From NCBI RefSeq assembly GCF_001676055.1, contig NZ_LZEX01000045.1, forward strand, positions 1 to 64,000: a stretch of DNA of 64,000 nt, given 5' to 3'. A program made the translations under genes and the position numbers. Position 1 is the stretch's first letter; each line of letters opens with the position of its first letter. The notes beneath the pieces were generated by a model. The model was not told the DNA's origin and made no database searches. It was given only the letters and a program-made list of their open reading frames with translations. This DNA is from Morganella psychrotolerans (GTDB lineage Bacteria; Pseudomonadota; Gammaproteobacteria; Enterobacterales; Enterobacteriaceae). Positions 16,529 through 26,021 of the stretch are shown piece after piece.

Positions 16529-17188
16529 ATGTCGAATTTTGATAAGACTGACGGACAATTCCATGAGTTTACATCACCGCTGAATGAAGGGGATTTTTTT
16601 GCATTACCGGTTGAGTCATCTGTACCTGAAGGTGTAACGCCGATTATTGATGAATCGACAGGGCTGTGTATTGGTTATTTGTATGGCATGAACGGGGTTT
16701 ATCATATTTATGATATTAATGGTCACTACCAGACGGTGTATGAAATACCGCTGGAGTCACCGTTGTTTGACCCGCTGGATCTGCTGTTGGTCGGCGGTGT
16801 GGTGGCGAAATTGTGCGGACGAACCTCTTTACTGATGCGCGGCGGGGCTACCCGGGCTGTCAGCAGCGGCGGCGTAAAACTGAGTATGCAAATTGTCTCA
16901 TCACTGAAAAGTCGTCTGATGCTGAGTTCAGCGGCCACAAAAATGAAATATTCACCGCAGGCCGCCAGAGCAATGAGTGATCGCAGCCGTTATGTGCCGG
17001 ATTATATTCTCAGTAAAGTTATCAGAAACGGCAGGCAGACTGAGATATTAATTGCGGCATCCGGTGAGCAATTTAATAAATATTCGATGACAATTAAAAA
17101 ACATCGTTATGGCGGGCAGCTTATGGATGTTTATCTGAATGTGATTGTTGATGCCGATAAAAAAATCATAACAGAATTTAATTATTGA
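16529..17188 (+). CDS. Unknown protein with DUF4258-like C-terminus, toxin-like
   Basis: A 219-residue protein without a signal peptide. The N-terminus is polar. A hydrophobic, Leu/Val-rich stretch follows at about 78-96 (DPLDLLLVGGVVAKL). The C-terminal 80 residues (SPQAARAMSDRSRYVPDYI, then a strand-rich end, VYLNVIVDADKKI) resemble DUF4258-type domains found at the ends of polymorphic or contact-dependent toxins. AAGGATATATCA precedes the ATG. No immunity-type gene follows: the next gene is rcnR on the other strand. The base composition of its flanks is more AT-rich than the surroundings. The toxin idea is inference from pattern; I do not recognise the gene. Confidence 0.55.
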   Translation: MSNFDKTDGQFHEFTSPLNEGDFFALPVESSVPEGVTPIIDESTGLCIGYLYGMNGVYHIYDINGHYQTVYEIPLESPLFDPLDLLLVGGVVAKLCGRTSLLMRGGATRAVSSGGVKLSMQIVSSLKSRLMLSSAATKMKYSPQAARAMSDRSRYVPDYILSKVIRNGRQTEILIAASGEQFNKYSMTIKKHRYGGQLMDVYLNVIVDADKKIITEFNY

Positions 17189-17283
17189 ATATAGCTGATG
17201 TAATTATAAGGTGATGCAGAATGCATCACCTTTATTTCACGGCAGTGTGAAATAAATAACCGGATAAAATACAGTGCAAAAAA

Positions 17284-17556
17284 TTATTTTATATAAGAGT
17301 CCAGCACTTTCAGCACAATATCTAAATCATCCTGTCGTTTTTCTTCATCTTCCTGATGAACAACATGCTCTGTCAGGTGTCCTTTAATCACTTCCCGCAT
17401 TAACCCGTTAACTGCGCCGCGTATAGCCGCAATTTGTTGCAGAACAGCCGCGCACTCATGAGGTTCATCCAACATTTTTTTCAGTGAATTTACTTGTCCC
17501 TGAATTTTGCTGGCCCGGTTCTGAAGTTTCTGTTTATCCCTGATGGTGTGTGACAT
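17284..17556 (-). CDS. rcnR: RcnR, nickel/cobalt-responsive repressor
   Basis: A 90-residue all-helical CsoR/RcnR-family repressor, almost the same as the E. coli protein. The metal-binding residues are present: His3, Cys35 (HECAAV), His60 and His64 (HLTEH). In E. coli it represses rcnA and releases DNA on binding Ni or Co. It is divergent from rcnA, and its operator lies in the shared region at 17638-17652. Confidence 0.95.
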   Translation of the reverse strand: MSHTIRDKQKLQNRASKIQGQVNSLKKMLDEPHECAAVLQQIAAIRGAVNGLMREVIKGHLTEHVVHQEDEEKRQDDLDIVLKVLDSYIK

Positions 17557-17637
17557 AGCAGCCCTGTGAGATAAGGTGATATAGAGTTAACGGGTAAAAT
17601 AGTAGCACTTTAGTCAGACAAAAGGGTAGTTTATTTA

Positions 17638-17652
17638 TACTGGGGGGGAGTA
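17638..17652. promoter_or_regulatory. RcnR operator
   Basis: TACTGGGGGGGAGTA matches the established RcnR site TACT-G6-N-AGTA exactly. It lies 46 bp ahead of rcnA in the rcnR/rcnA intergenic region, so it most likely controls both genes. G-tract and flanks are intact. Confidence 0.85.
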
Positions 17653-17697
17653 TACTGCGTTCACTCTTTCTCTTTCTGAAAATACGGGCGCACAGGT

Positions 17698-18648
17698 ATG
17701 ACTGATTTTGCTTCTTTATTACAGCAGGGTAATGCGTGGTTTTTTATCCCCGGTGCGATTGCACTCGGTGCATTACACGGGCTGGAGCCGGGGCATTCAA
17801 AAACCATGATGGCGGCATTTATAATAGCCGTAAAAGGCACGGTCAGGCAGGCGGTATTGTTGGGGCTGGCAGCGACATTATCTCACACGTTTATTGTCTG
17901 GGTTATCGCGCTCGGGGGCATGTATATAAGTAAGCACTTTACTGCCGAAGCGGTTGAACCCTGGTTGCAGATGGTATCTGCCGTCGTTATTTCAGCCACC
18001 GCGTTCTGGATGTTTATGCGGACCTACCGCGGTGAAAAAGGCTGGCTGGCGGGAGTGCAGGAAGACAGTCATGGCCATCATGACCATCCGCATAATGAGC
18101 ATCACAGCCACGCTCATGATGACCACGCTCATCATGACCACGTTCATCATGACCACGTTCATCATGACCACGTTCATCATGACCATGATCATCACGACCA
18201 TGATCATCACGACCATGATCATCACGACCATGATCGTCATCACGGCCATGGTTATCATGACAGTGAATATCTTGATGCGCATGCCAGGGCGCATGCGGAT
18301 GAAATTAAACATCGTTTTACGGATGGCCGTGCGACAAACAGCCAGATATTACTGTTTGGTCTGACCGGCGGACTGATCCCGTGTCCGGCAGCAATTACGG
18401 TACTGCTAATTTGTCTGCAGCTGAAAGCGTTTACCCTGGGCGCAACAATGGTGCTCAGTTTCAGTATCGGGCTTGCGCTGACATTAGTCACGGTAGGGGT
18501 TGTGACGGCAATTGGTGTCAGGCAGGTTAACCGCCGCTGGCAGGGATTGAGTGATATCGCTAAAAAGGCGCCTTATTTTTCAGCGGCACTTATCGCAATT
18601 GTCGGCCTGTATATGGGGATCCACGGTTATATGGGGCTGACGGCATAA
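17698..18648 (+). CDS. rcnA: RcnA, nickel/cobalt efflux protein with long His-rich loop
   Basis: A 316-residue membrane protein of the NiCoT/RcnA family. Helices I-III contain the HGLEPGHSKT signature (about 26-35). A cytoplasmic loop (about 124-190) is dominated by His and Asp, and three more helices follow (TGGLIPCPAAITVLL). RcnA expels Ni and Co. The loop is built from eight exact 15-base repeats and is longer than in E. coli. A CACAGG ribosome site precedes the ATG. Controlled by RcnR through the operator upstream. Confidence 0.95.
   Translation: MTDFASLLQQGNAWFFIPGAIALGALHGLEPGHSKTMMAAFIIAVKGTVRQAVLLGLAATLSHTFIVWVIALGGMYISKHFTAEAVEPWLQMVSAVVISATAFWMFMRTYRGEKGWLAGVQEDSHGHHDHPHNEHHSHAHDDHAHHDHVHHDHVHHDHVHHDHDHHDHDHHDHDHHDHDRHHGHGYHDSEYLDAHARAHADEIKHRFTDGRATNSQILLFGLTGGLIPCPAAITVLLICLQLKAFTLGATMVLSFSIGLALTLVTVGVVTAIGVRQVNRRWQGLSDIAKKAPYFSAALIAIVGLYMGIHGYMGLTA
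18121..18240 (+). repeat. Eight tandem 15-bp repeats inside rcnA
   Basis: Eight units in register, each coding Asp-His-X-His-His (X = Ala, Val or Asp), covering residues 142-181. Units 2-4 are identical, as are units 5-7. Because the unit is a multiple of three, slippage would change loop length without breaking the frame. Confidence 0.9.
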
Positions 18649-18941
18649 CGAACGATATCGTTCAGGGATATCCGCGGGAATGTCCCTGCTTTTATAAATA
18701 CCCCTGTTTTTATAAGATTAAGCAAAAAATGATTTGCGTGACGGGAATTCGTGTGGTTTAATACTGCCACTGGTTTGGAAGTGCAGACCTATTTATGTCA
18801 GTCCGGTTAGTCATTCTGCGTTAAGTGTTTCTTTTTAGTTACCTTAACATAGCGAATTCCTTCTAATAGTTCCCATAAGTAAATCGAAATCAAACCGCAA
18901 ATACGCCTTATGGCAACAAGATAAAATTAAAGGAAATACAA
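18649..18941 (+). promoter_or_regulatory. Upstream region and probable long leader of the cold-shock gene
   Basis: A 293-bp gap after rcnA. The last 150-160 bases, AT-rich and ending in AAAGGAAATACAA before the ATG, resemble the long 5' leaders of cspA-type genes that sense cold through RNA folding. The transcription start cannot be placed from sequence alone. Confidence 0.4.
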
Positions 18942-19154
18942 ATGTCTAACACAATCACTGGTACTGTAAAATGGTTTAACGATGATAAAGGTTTTGGCTT
19001 TATCACTCCAGCTGACGGTAGCAAAGACGTGTTCGTTCACTTCTCTGCAATCCAGAGCGACAACTTCAAATCACTGGCTGAAGGCCAGAAAGTTTCTTTC
19101 ACCATTGAAAATGGTATGAAAGGCCCGGCAGCGGGTAATGTGGTAGCGCTGTAA
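18942..19154 (+). CDS. cspA: CspA-family cold-shock protein / RNA chaperone
   Basis: A 70-residue single cold-shock domain with the RNA-binding motifs KGFGFI and VFVHF. The C-terminus ([20 protein letters not shown]) is closer to E. coli CspA than to CspC/E, but the paralogue assignment is not certain. It melts RNA secondary structure in the cytoplasm. A strong AAAGGAAA ribosome site and long AT-rich leader precede it, and a clear terminator follows. Confidence 0.85.
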   Translation: MSNTITGTVKWFNDDKGFGFITPADGSKDVFVHFSAIQSDNFKSLAEGQKVSFTIENGMKGPAAGNVVAL

Positions 19155-19181
19155 TTCAGCCACCCATTAAGCAGATTTAAG

Positions 19182-19207
19182 AACCTCACTTCGGTGGGGT
19201 TTTTTTA
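19182..19207 (+). terminator. Intrinsic terminator of the cold-shock gene
   Basis: AACCTCAC-TTCG-GTGGGGTT hairpin (tetraloop UUCG) followed by a run of seven T. Confidence 0.9.
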
Positions 19208-19246
19208 TGCCTGTCGATCAGGAATATCACCGGTATTTGTTTAAGG

Positions 19247-19801
19247 TTAATGGCGGCGGGTTCGCTTTCTGCGTAGTAACATGATCAGAATAATGATAGC
19301 GGCAATAATAATAAACCAGGAAAGATAAGTATGCAGTGGTAATGCCAGCACAGCGGCACTGGTAAAATAACCGGCAGACACAATAATAATTCCCCACAGC
19401 ATTCCGCCGATAATATTCAGTATGAAAAATTTCAGAGGATCTACTTTTGCCGCACCGATAATGATCGGGCCAACTGTCCGTAATCCGTAAGCAAACCGGA
19501 TACCGATAATAATAAGGCTTTCTCTGTGCTGAATTATCTGTTGCACACGGATAATTTTATCAGCATGGCGACGAAAGCGGGGCAGAATTCTGTCACCGGC
19601 AAAATAGCCGGTGAAAAACAAAATATTATCGCTGACAATACCACCAAGTGCAGCAAATAACATTACCCGCGGATAAGATAATAACTGATTATGTGCTGCT
19701 ATCCCTGAAAGAAATGCCGCAGTTTCACCCTCGAGCATTGTGCCGAAAAAAGTTGCCCAATAACCATATTCTGTAATCCAGCGGGTGAGTATCTCCGTCA
19801 T
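19247..19801 (-). CDS. DedA family membrane protein
   Basis: A 184-residue protein with about five membrane segments. It carries DedA family marks: LEGETAAFLSG near the start, GRFAYGLRTVGPIIIGA-like re-entrant segment (R-x3-Y-G-L-R) and GGMLWG. DedA proteins move or flip lipid carriers and affect membrane potential and drug resistance. It is shorter than YqjA/YghB (about 220). It follows the DUF1345 gene by 23 bp on the same strand, so they probably share a transcript. Confidence 0.8.
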   Translation of the reverse strand: MTEILTRWITEYGYWATFFGTMLEGETAAFLSGIAAHNQLLSYPRVMLFAALGGIVSDNILFFTGYFAGDRILPRFRRHADKIIRVQQIIQHRESLIIIGIRFAYGLRTVGPIIIGAAKVDPLKFFILNIIGGMLWGIIIVSAGYFTSAAVLALPLHTYLSWFIIIAAIIILIMLLRRKRTRRH

Positions 19802-19824
19802 TGGTTATGTTTACCTTCCGCGTA

Positions 19825-20502
19825 TTAAAAGAAGCTGGCTGAAATATTGATGCACAGACCCAATATAGCCATATTAAAAATAAAAGAGACAATGGATTGT
19901 AATATTACAGCGCGGCGCATTGGTGTTGAGGCAATTTCAACGTCTGCTGTTTGTGATGCAACGGCAATGGTAAAGGAGAAATACATAAAATCAGAATATC
20001 CGGGCTCTGCGGGTTTATCCGGAAATATTAACCAGGGCTTATCCTGTTCAGCATTATTATAATAAAGATGAGCATAGTGCATTGTAAAACCGGCCGGCAG
20101 TAACAGCCAGGATGATATAAGAGTGGAAGCGGTCAGAATATACGGATAAATTTTGTCATGTCCGGATAGATCCCCGTGCCCGCCTAATGCGAAGAACAGA
20201 ACCAGCAAACTTACACAGCAACCGGCCAGCAGAAAAAATATCACCATTCGCGCACTTTCATCCTCAATTTTCGTGAGTTTACGGATATCTTTTACATTTT
20301 TATTGATCATTCGTTCAAACAGAAACAGCAGATAAACCCAGGAAAATGCATTCCAGCCGAAAATCAGGCACATCAGGGTGCTTTGAGTGGGAAGTAATAC
20401 AAGAAAAGTGATCAGAGCCACAAACAGTGAAACTACAAAACGCGGACGTGCATGAAGAGTATGGCGAACAATATGGGTGATGCGGATGCCGTAACGTAAC
20501 AT
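19825..20502 (-). CDS. DUF1345 family membrane protein
   Basis: A 225-residue protein with about five membrane helices, with an Arg/His-rich N-terminus (ITHIVRHTLHARPRF) and the family segments MCLIFGWNAFSWVYL and DFMYFSFTIAVASQT. DUF1345 proteins have no established function. CAGGGCATTGAT precedes the ATG. Likely co-transcribed with the DedA gene downstream. Confidence 0.8.
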   Translation of the reverse strand: MLRYGIRITHIVRHTLHARPRFVVSLFVALITFLVLLPTQSTLMCLIFGWNAFSWVYLLFLFERMINKNVKDIRKLTKIEDESARMVIFFLLAGCCVSLLVLFFALGGHGDLSGHDKIYPYILTASTLISSWLLLPAGFTMHYAHLYYNNAEQDKPWLIFPDKPAEPGYSDFMYFSFTIAVASQTADVEIASTPMRRAVILQSIVSFIFNMAILGLCINISASFF

Positions 20503-20710
20503 ATCAATGCCCTGTCAGAAATAGCTGATTACAGTGTACTACTATATCAAATATTTAACAAAGTAGGCTTGTGTCATCTGAATGTGCGGATCTTCCTGCA
20601 CAGAATTACAGCTGAACACTTTTTATTCATGATATTTCCGTAAAGATCACTTTTTGCCGGCAGATTTATATTTATACTGGTCAATATCATAATATTAAAA
20701 GTAACTTTCC

Positions 20711-21463
20711 ATGAGCATAACATTGCTTGTTATCATGTTTTTTGTTGCGGTTGCAGCCGGTTTTATTAATGTGGTTTCAGGCGGAGGCGGATTTCTTTCC
20801 ATCAGTGCATTACTGATTTCAGGTTTACCTCCTGCTAACGCACTTGCTACAAATAAAATGCAGGCATTGGGCAGTTCATTAACATCCGGAATTTATTTTT
20901 TACGCCAGGGACGAATTGATTTAAAAAATAATAAATGGGTTTTTATTGCTACCTTCTTTGGTGCGGCAACCGGTACTATTTTTGTTCAGTTCATCGATCC
21001 GTCATTCTTAAAAAAATTACTCCCAATACTTATTATCGGAGTGACGCTTTATTTTATTTTTTCGCCGGATATTACAAAATCAAAAGAAAAGCAGCGTGTT
21101 TCTTATTTTGTATTTTCATTTATCTGCGGCGGAGGGATCGGATTTTATGATGGCTTTTTGGGGGCAGGAGCAGGCACGTTTTATACAATAAGTTATATGT
21201 TATTATTGGGCTATCGTATAGATAAAGCACAAATACACTCTAATTTTCTGAATCTGGCATCCAATACCTCGTCAGTTATTTTTTTTGTTGCAGGCGGAAA
21301 AATGATCTGGACGTTAGGCTTGCTGATGTTTGCCGGTCAGGTGATTGGCGCCAGACTGGGGGCGGGGGTTGTGCTGTCATCAGGCCAGAAAATAATCAGA
21401 CCAATGATTATTTTAGTCTCTGCGGGGATCAGTATAAAAATGCTGATTGACATGTATTATTGA
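20711..21463 (+). CDS. TSUP (TauE/SafE, YfcA-like) membrane transporter
   Basis: A 250-residue protein with about eight membrane helices in two repeats. Both carry family motifs: GFINVVSGGGGFLS (17-30) and GFYDGFLGAGAGTF (about 144-157). TSUP proteins export sulfite, sulfoacetate or other organosulfur anions; the substrate here is unknown. No clear Shine-Dalgarno precedes the ATG. It stands alone. A second TSUP gene is at 50803. Confidence 0.85.
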   Translation: MSITLLVIMFFVAVAAGFINVVSGGGGFLSISALLISGLPPANALATNKMQALGSSLTSGIYFLRQGRIDLKNNKWVFIATFFGAATGTIFVQFIDPSFLKKLLPILIIGVTLYFIFSPDITKSKEKQRVSYFVFSFICGGGIGFYDGFLGAGAGTFYTISYMLLLGYRIDKAQIHSNFLNLASNTSSVIFFVAGGKMIWTLGLLMFAGQVIGARLGAGVVLSSGQKIIRPMIILVSAGISIKMLIDMYY

Positions 21464-21652
21464 CATAAGGCTTATCTGTCGGGGAATTATCTGTTTTTTC
21501 ACAGGATTGAGTTGGGTAACGGAAAAGTATGAATTTAGTGAACATTAAATACTTGTTGAAAATAAAAAATATTATAAAATGACTTTTATTGCTTAATGTA
21601 GTCTAATTTCACTAAATCTTAAAGGAAGGTCTTTTAAGCCTCTGAAGGACTC

Positions 21653-22588
21653 TTGTCTGTGTATTCGAAAAATTCGTTCTCGTTAAAATTACTTCACCCG
21701 AAATATTTTCTGACCTGGTTTGGTGTTTTTGTTTTGTTTTTATTGGTTCAATTGCCTTATGTGTGGTTGCTTTTCATCGGTAAGCGCTTAGGTAAATTCT
21801 CACGGTTTTTTATAAAAAGACGTGTATCTATAATCAGGCGAAACCTGGAGCTATGTTTCCCTGAAAAAACAAATTCTGAAATTAATGATATGGTTATGGA
21901 TAATCTCGCCTCTCTGGGGATGGCATTATTTGAAACCGGTATCGCCTGGTTCTGGAGTGACAAAAGGCTCAGTAAGTTATATTCCATCAGCGGCTTATCC
22001 AATTTTACTGATGCAAATAAGAAAAATGCAGGTATTTTACTGATTGGTACGCATGCGATGTTACTGGAGCTTGGCGGCCGGATTATGGGATTGAGCCTTC
22101 CTGTCAATGCGATGTATCGCCCGCATAATAATAAAGCAATGGAATATATTCAGACAAAAGCACGGTGCCGCTCAGGTAAGGGCATGATTGACAGGAAAAA
22201 TCTGCGGTTTATGGTGAATGAGCTGAAGAAAGGTCAGGCGATATGGTTCGCACCTGACCAGGATTTTGGTGTAAAAGGAACCGTATTTGTCCCTTTCTTT
22301 GCTGTTGAAAATGTCTCCACATCAAAAGGTGCGGTGATATTAGCAAGTTTATCCGGGTCACCTTCACTGACGGTTTCTCTGGTCAGAAATGATAATAAAG
22401 CAGCGGATAAGCATTACAGCTTAATTATTGGTCCTGAAATAGAAGGCTTTCCAAGCGGAAATGAGCGGGATGACGTTCATAAAATGAATAAAATCATAGA
22501 GGCGGAGATCATGAGAGCTCCTGACCAGTATCTTTGGGCACACCGCCGCTTCAAAACCAGGCCGAAAGGTGAGCCCGGAGTATATTGA
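21653..22588 (+). CDS. LpxL/LpxP-type Kdo2-lipid IVA acyltransferase
   Basis: A 311-residue inner-membrane acyltransferase: an N-terminal helix (LTWFGVFVLFLLVQLPYVW), RNLELCFPE, ETGIAWFWSD, the catalytic GTHAM(x4)E region, and APDQDFG...VFVPFF. It adds a secondary acyl chain to lipid A, and fits LpxL/LpxP better than LpxM. The start appears to be TTG 21653 with GAAGGA before it; a GTG 6 bases downstream is possible. The acyl chain used cannot be read from sequence. It faces yejM, whose product controls lipid A synthesis. Confidence 0.85.
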   Translation: MSVYSKNSFSLKLLHPKYFLTWFGVFVLFLLVQLPYVWLLFIGKRLGKFSRFFIKRRVSIIRRNLELCFPEKTNSEINDMVMDNLASLGMALFETGIAWFWSDKRLSKLYSISGLSNFTDANKKNAGILLIGTHAMLLELGGRIMGLSLPVNAMYRPHNNKAMEYIQTKARCRSGKGMIDRKNLRFMVNELKKGQAIWFAPDQDFGVKGTVFVPFFAVENVSTSKGAVILASLSGSPSLTVSLVRNDNKAADKHYSLIIGPEIEGFPSGNERDDVHKMNKIIEAEIMRAPDQYLWAHRRFKTRPKGEPGVY

Positions 22589-22624
22589 TTAATAATCATA
22601 TATTGATATATATGGTCTAAATTA

Positions 22625-22672
22625 ACAGATATAAAAAAACCAACCCACTGAGGTTGGTTTTTTTATATCTGT
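22625..22672. terminator. Bidirectional terminator
   Basis: A 21-bp perfect inverted repeat around a 6-base loop (CACTGA) with A-runs and T-runs on both sides, between the converging acyltransferase and yejM genes. Confidence 0.95.
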
Positions 22673-22692
22673 AGCCCGGCGGAATCTGCCGG

Positions 22693-24453
22693 TTAATCGG
22701 TATCAATAAACCGTTTTTGCTCAGTCAGTACCTGTAATAATTCCGCCATATCCGGCTTGGCATGCTTAATTGTTTCATTATTTTCATCGAAACGCTGATA
22801 TTTCCCCTGCGATGTCAGAACAGAGGCTGAATCAGGTTTGATAATCACCAGGTGGTTGTTATCTCCGGTAAATATCCATGGTTTACGTCGTGCCGGGCTG
22901 AAAAGGTCTTCACCCTGAGTGTATTCACTTTGCGGATTGCTGACGTGCAGCAGGCGTTGCATCAGCGTTGCCATAATATCAGGGTGTGCGGTCAGTTTAC
23001 TGATAACTTGTGCCGGTGTTTCAGGCCAGTGGATAAGCAACGGTACGCGCAGCTGTCCACGGTTAAATTTCCCGTCTGTAACCCAGGTGCTCTTTAATTC
23101 ATTCACGTCATCATTGGCACCGGCAGTAATGATAATGACGGTTTTATCCCACTCACCACGTGCCCGGATATCCTGTATCAGTATGCCCAGAGCATCATCA
23201 ATATCTGTCATATCAGAATTAAGCGGTACTGGTGAACTCAGGTTAACCAGTGCAAACCATGGCTGCCCCGGGCGGGTTTGTTTCAGCCAGGTACTCCAGC
23301 GGTCAGCCACATCAGCAATACTGCTGTTTTTTTCTGTCGCTTCTCCGCTATCCCGCAGTGGTGGCAGGCTGTAATCTGCCAGCAGTGCATAGCGATAGAG
23401 TGGTGACGTAAAGTTTTCTGTTGAGAAAAAACCGGTCTGATAGTTTTGTGCACTGAGTGCAGACATCAGCGCCGACGGAACACGTCCGTTCAGTATGCCG
23501 TCATAATATGAGCCTGAGATCCCGTAATACAGCCCGAATTGGGCTTTTTCCGGATCAATTTCACTGCTGTAGTGCCGGGTGAACTGCGTGCTTTCCTGTG
23601 CGAAATGCGCCAGCTTCGGCATCGACTTGCTGATGTCGTCCTGATCCAGATAAGAGAGTGTGACGAGCAGCAGGTTATATCCGCTGCCGTTGTTCGCGTA
23701 GCTCAGTTTATTGACCGGATACTCTACGCCCTGGGCCGTCGGGTCGCCGTGCAGGAGGAGTTGCTGTTCATAACTGCTGGTGTCAATCAGCCCGTGGCGC
23801 TCAAGGAATTTGCGGGCGGTCATCGGGTAGGAAACCGGCAGATTGTAGCGTTGCATTGTTACCGGGCGATAGAAATTGGCATCTGCCCAGATATACATAA
23901 TATGAGAAGTAATAAAGGCGGTGATAAAAATCACGGCAACCGGTTTACCGAATTTTTGCCGGTTCAGGCTGCGCAGCTTCTGCCAGCTCCAGGTGCCGAA
24001 CAGCATCTCAATAAGAAAAATAACCGGGATAGCAATAAAGATAAATTGCCAGCGCCGCGCCATTTCACCCTGTACAGGGTTTATCACCAGATCCCAGACG
24101 ACGGGGTTCAGGTGAAGACGGAATTGTTCATAAATTCCGATATCAAACAGCAACAGTGTCAGTCCGGCGGTGCCGATAGCGGCAGAAAGAAACCTGAGAA
24201 GACGTTGCGACATCACCACAAAGGTGAGCGGGAAGATAATCAGCAGATAGAGAGCGAACGCCAGAAAACTGAAGTGCCCAAGCCAGCTGCTGATGGCATA
24301 AATACGACCGGTCAGTGTGCCCGGCCAGTCAGAAATAAACAGGTAACGGCTGCTGAGTACGAGGCTCAGCAGTATATTAAACAGGGTGAACCAGTGCCCC
24401 CAGCTTATCATCTGGGAGACTTTGTCACCGTATTTCGGACGATACGTTACCAT
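22693..24453 (-). CDS. yejM: YejM (PbgA/LapC), inner-membrane regulator of lipid A synthesis
   Basis: A 586-residue protein: five N-terminal membrane helices (about 20-190) followed by a periplasmic sulfatase/alkaline-phosphatase-like domain. It matches E. coli YejM throughout (ISWGHWF.LFNILLSLV, HLNPVVWDLVINP, IWADANFYRP, TLMQRLLHVS). In E. coli it senses periplasmic LPS and relieves LapB/FtsH proteolysis of LpxC. The sulfatase active-site residues look degenerate (LLVTLSYLDQDD), as in the family. It lies 27 bp after yejL, as in E. coli. Confidence 0.95.
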   Translation of the reverse strand: MVTYRPKYGDKVSQMISWGHWFTLFNILLSLVLSSRYLFISDWPGTLTGRIYAISSWLGHFSFLAFALYLLIIFPLTFVVMSQRLLRFLSAAIGTAGLTLLLFDIGIYEQFRLHLNPVVWDLVINPVQGEMARRWQFIFIAIPVIFLIEMLFGTWSWQKLRSLNRQKFGKPVAVIFITAFITSHIMYIWADANFYRPVTMQRYNLPVSYPMTARKFLERHGLIDTSSYEQQLLLHGDPTAQGVEYPVNKLSYANNGSGYNLLLVTLSYLDQDDISKSMPKLAHFAQESTQFTRHYSSEIDPEKAQFGLYYGISGSYYDGILNGRVPSALMSALSAQNYQTGFFSTENFTSPLYRYALLADYSLPPLRDSGEATEKNSSIADVADRWSTWLKQTRPGQPWFALVNLSSPVPLNSDMTDIDDALGILIQDIRARGEWDKTVIIITAGANDDVNELKSTWVTDGKFNRGQLRVPLLIHWPETPAQVISKLTAHPDIMATLMQRLLHVSNPQSEYTQGEDLFSPARRKPWIFTGDNNHLVIIKPDSASVLTSQGKYQRFDENNETIKHAKPDMAELLQVLTEQKRFIDTD

Positions 24454-24480
24454 AGTGTTTCGTTATCAGCCGGAGTGCGG

Positions 24481-24708
24481 TTAATGCGCTTTATCTTCAC
24501 TGACGGAAGATTTCAGTGCACGGGCAAAGGAGTCTGCAATATGCACGCGCTGCGATGGTGCAACACTGGTATTGATGAGATTGGTTACCATATTTCCTAA
24601 TACCATAAGCGAGAGATCGGTTGGTGTCCGGTTTTTTTCGAGCACACTGACCAGCTCAGCCAGTAACTTTTCAACGTGTTCATCACTGTAGCGGGATGAC
24701 TGTGGCAT
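24481..24708 (-). CDS. yejL: YejL, conserved small protein (DUF1414)
   Basis: A 75-residue protein matching YejL/UPF0352: [29 protein letters not shown] and FARALKSSV. Function unknown. It is upstream of yejM in the same orientation and divergent from yejK, exactly the E. coli arrangement. Confidence 0.93.
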   Translation of the reverse strand: MPQSSRYSDEHVEKLLAELVSVLEKNRTPTDLSLMVLGNMVTNLINTSVAPSQRVHIADSFARALKSSVSEDKAH

Positions 24709-24939
24709 AAACGTATATATCCTGATTGTACAAAGCTCTATATCATAACTGATGAGCGGGCGTATTTCTGCTTTTTGCAGAAAATTATTTCAATTATGGA
24801 TGCCGTTACGCAGGAAGAAACATTTTTTTATTCTGCATTCAGTCGGTTGCCATGTTGTGGCGTATTCTGGTGTGAATGAGACTTGCACGCGTATCATAAC
24901 GATGTTTGAATACGCGCAAATGAGGCTGAGGAGCAAAAA

Positions 24940-25944
24940 ATGAGTCTGGATATTATTCAGATTGCGTTACATCAATTGATTAAACGCGATGAGCAGACAC
25001 TGGAAGTGGTACTGCGGGACACACCGCTGGAAAAAACCGCCATTGTTGAAGATATGATGGCAGAACTGCACCGGGTCTACAGCGCGAAGAGTAAAGCGTA
25101 CGGTGTATTTAATGAAGAGAGTGAGTTATCAGCTTCACTGCGCTTACAGCGTCAGGGAGAGGAAGAATTTCATGCTTTTACCCGCGCGGCAACAGTGCGG
25201 CTGAAAGATGAACTGGCAAAATATCCGTTTGCCCAGGGCGGGGTGGTATTATTTGCCCATTATCGCTACCTGGCGGTGGAGTATCTGCTGGTCGCAGTTC
25301 TGGACAGTTGTCAGAGTATGCTGGTAAATGAGAGCCTGGAACTGAACAGCACACATTATCTGGATATCCCGCATGCGGATATTATTGCCCGCATTGATTT
25401 GACTGAGTGGGAAACAAATCCTGAATCAGTCCGTTATCTGACCTTTCTGAAAGGCCGGGTCGGGCGTAAAGTGTCTGATTTCTTCATGGATTTCCTGGGT
25501 GCCGCCGAAGGGTTTAACGCCAAAGTGCAGAACAAAGGTCTGTTACAGGCGCTGGATGATTACTGTGAAGAGACACAGGCCGGTAAGCAAGAGCGTCAGG
25601 CGTACCGCAAACAGGTCTCTGAATACTGCAATGAGCAGTTGCAGAGCGGGGAAGAGATCCGTCTGACTGAGTTGTCCGCAGAGCTGCCGCCATTGGGCGA
25701 ACAGAGCTTTGCTGAATTTACACAGGAAAAAGAGTACGGACTGGAAGAGTCCTTTCCGGCAGATCGCAGTACACTTCGCCAACTGACAAAATTTGCCGGC
25801 AGCGGCGGCGGAATGACAATCAATTTCGATGCGATGTTACTGGGTGAGCGGATTTTCTGGGATGCGGCAACAGATACGCTGACAATTAAAGGTACACCGC
25901 CGAATTTGCGGGATCAGTTACAGCGCAGAGGCAATAAAGGATAG
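24940..25944 (+). CDS. yejK: YejK / NdpA, nucleoid-associated protein
   Basis: A 334-residue protein of the NdpA family, starting [13 protein letters not shown] with a TGAGGAGC ribosome site ahead of the ATG. YKNLxxS-type segments are replaced by [13 protein letters not shown] in the middle, as in other YejK proteins. In E. coli it associates with the nucleoid and binds single-stranded nucleic acid. Convergent with rplY across a shared terminator. Confidence 0.93.
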   Translation: MSLDIIQIALHQLIKRDEQTLEVVLRDTPLEKTAIVEDMMAELHRVYSAKSKAYGVFNEESELSASLRLQRQGEEEFHAFTRAATVRLKDELAKYPFAQGGVVLFAHYRYLAVEYLLVAVLDSCQSMLVNESLELNSTHYLDIPHADIIARIDLTEWETNPESVRYLTFLKGRVGRKVSDFFMDFLGAAEGFNAKVQNKGLLQALDDYCEETQAGKQERQAYRKQVSEYCNEQLQSGEEIRLTELSAELPPLGEQSFAEFTQEKEYGLEESFPADRSTLRQLTKFAGSGGGMTINFDAMLLGERIFWDAATDTLTIKGTPPNLRDQLQRRGNKG

Positions 25945-25956
25945 CAGGGCATAAAT

Positions 25957-25984
25957 AAATAACGCCGCAAAAGCGGCGTTATTT
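25957..25984. terminator. Bidirectional terminator between yejK and rplY
   Basis: AAATAACGCCGC-AAAA-GCGGCGTTATTT: a 12-bp stem with GC core and AT ends, between converging genes. Confidence 0.9.
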
Positions 25985-26021
25985 ACTCGGCGTCCCGATA
26001 AAAGCTCGATAGTTGGCGTAA

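Noticed and set aside
18121-18240. Regular repeats that could suggest a CRISPR array
   Set aside because: Units are 15 bp, contiguous without spacers, and code in frame for the RcnA histidine loop.
22589-22692. proL tRNA expected next to yejM by comparison with E. coli
   Set aside because: Only a bidirectional terminator is present; no cloverleaf can be drawn.
23539-24600. 353-codon open frame on the plus strand opposite yejM
   Set aside because: Antisense shadow of yejM and yejL with no recognisable domain.
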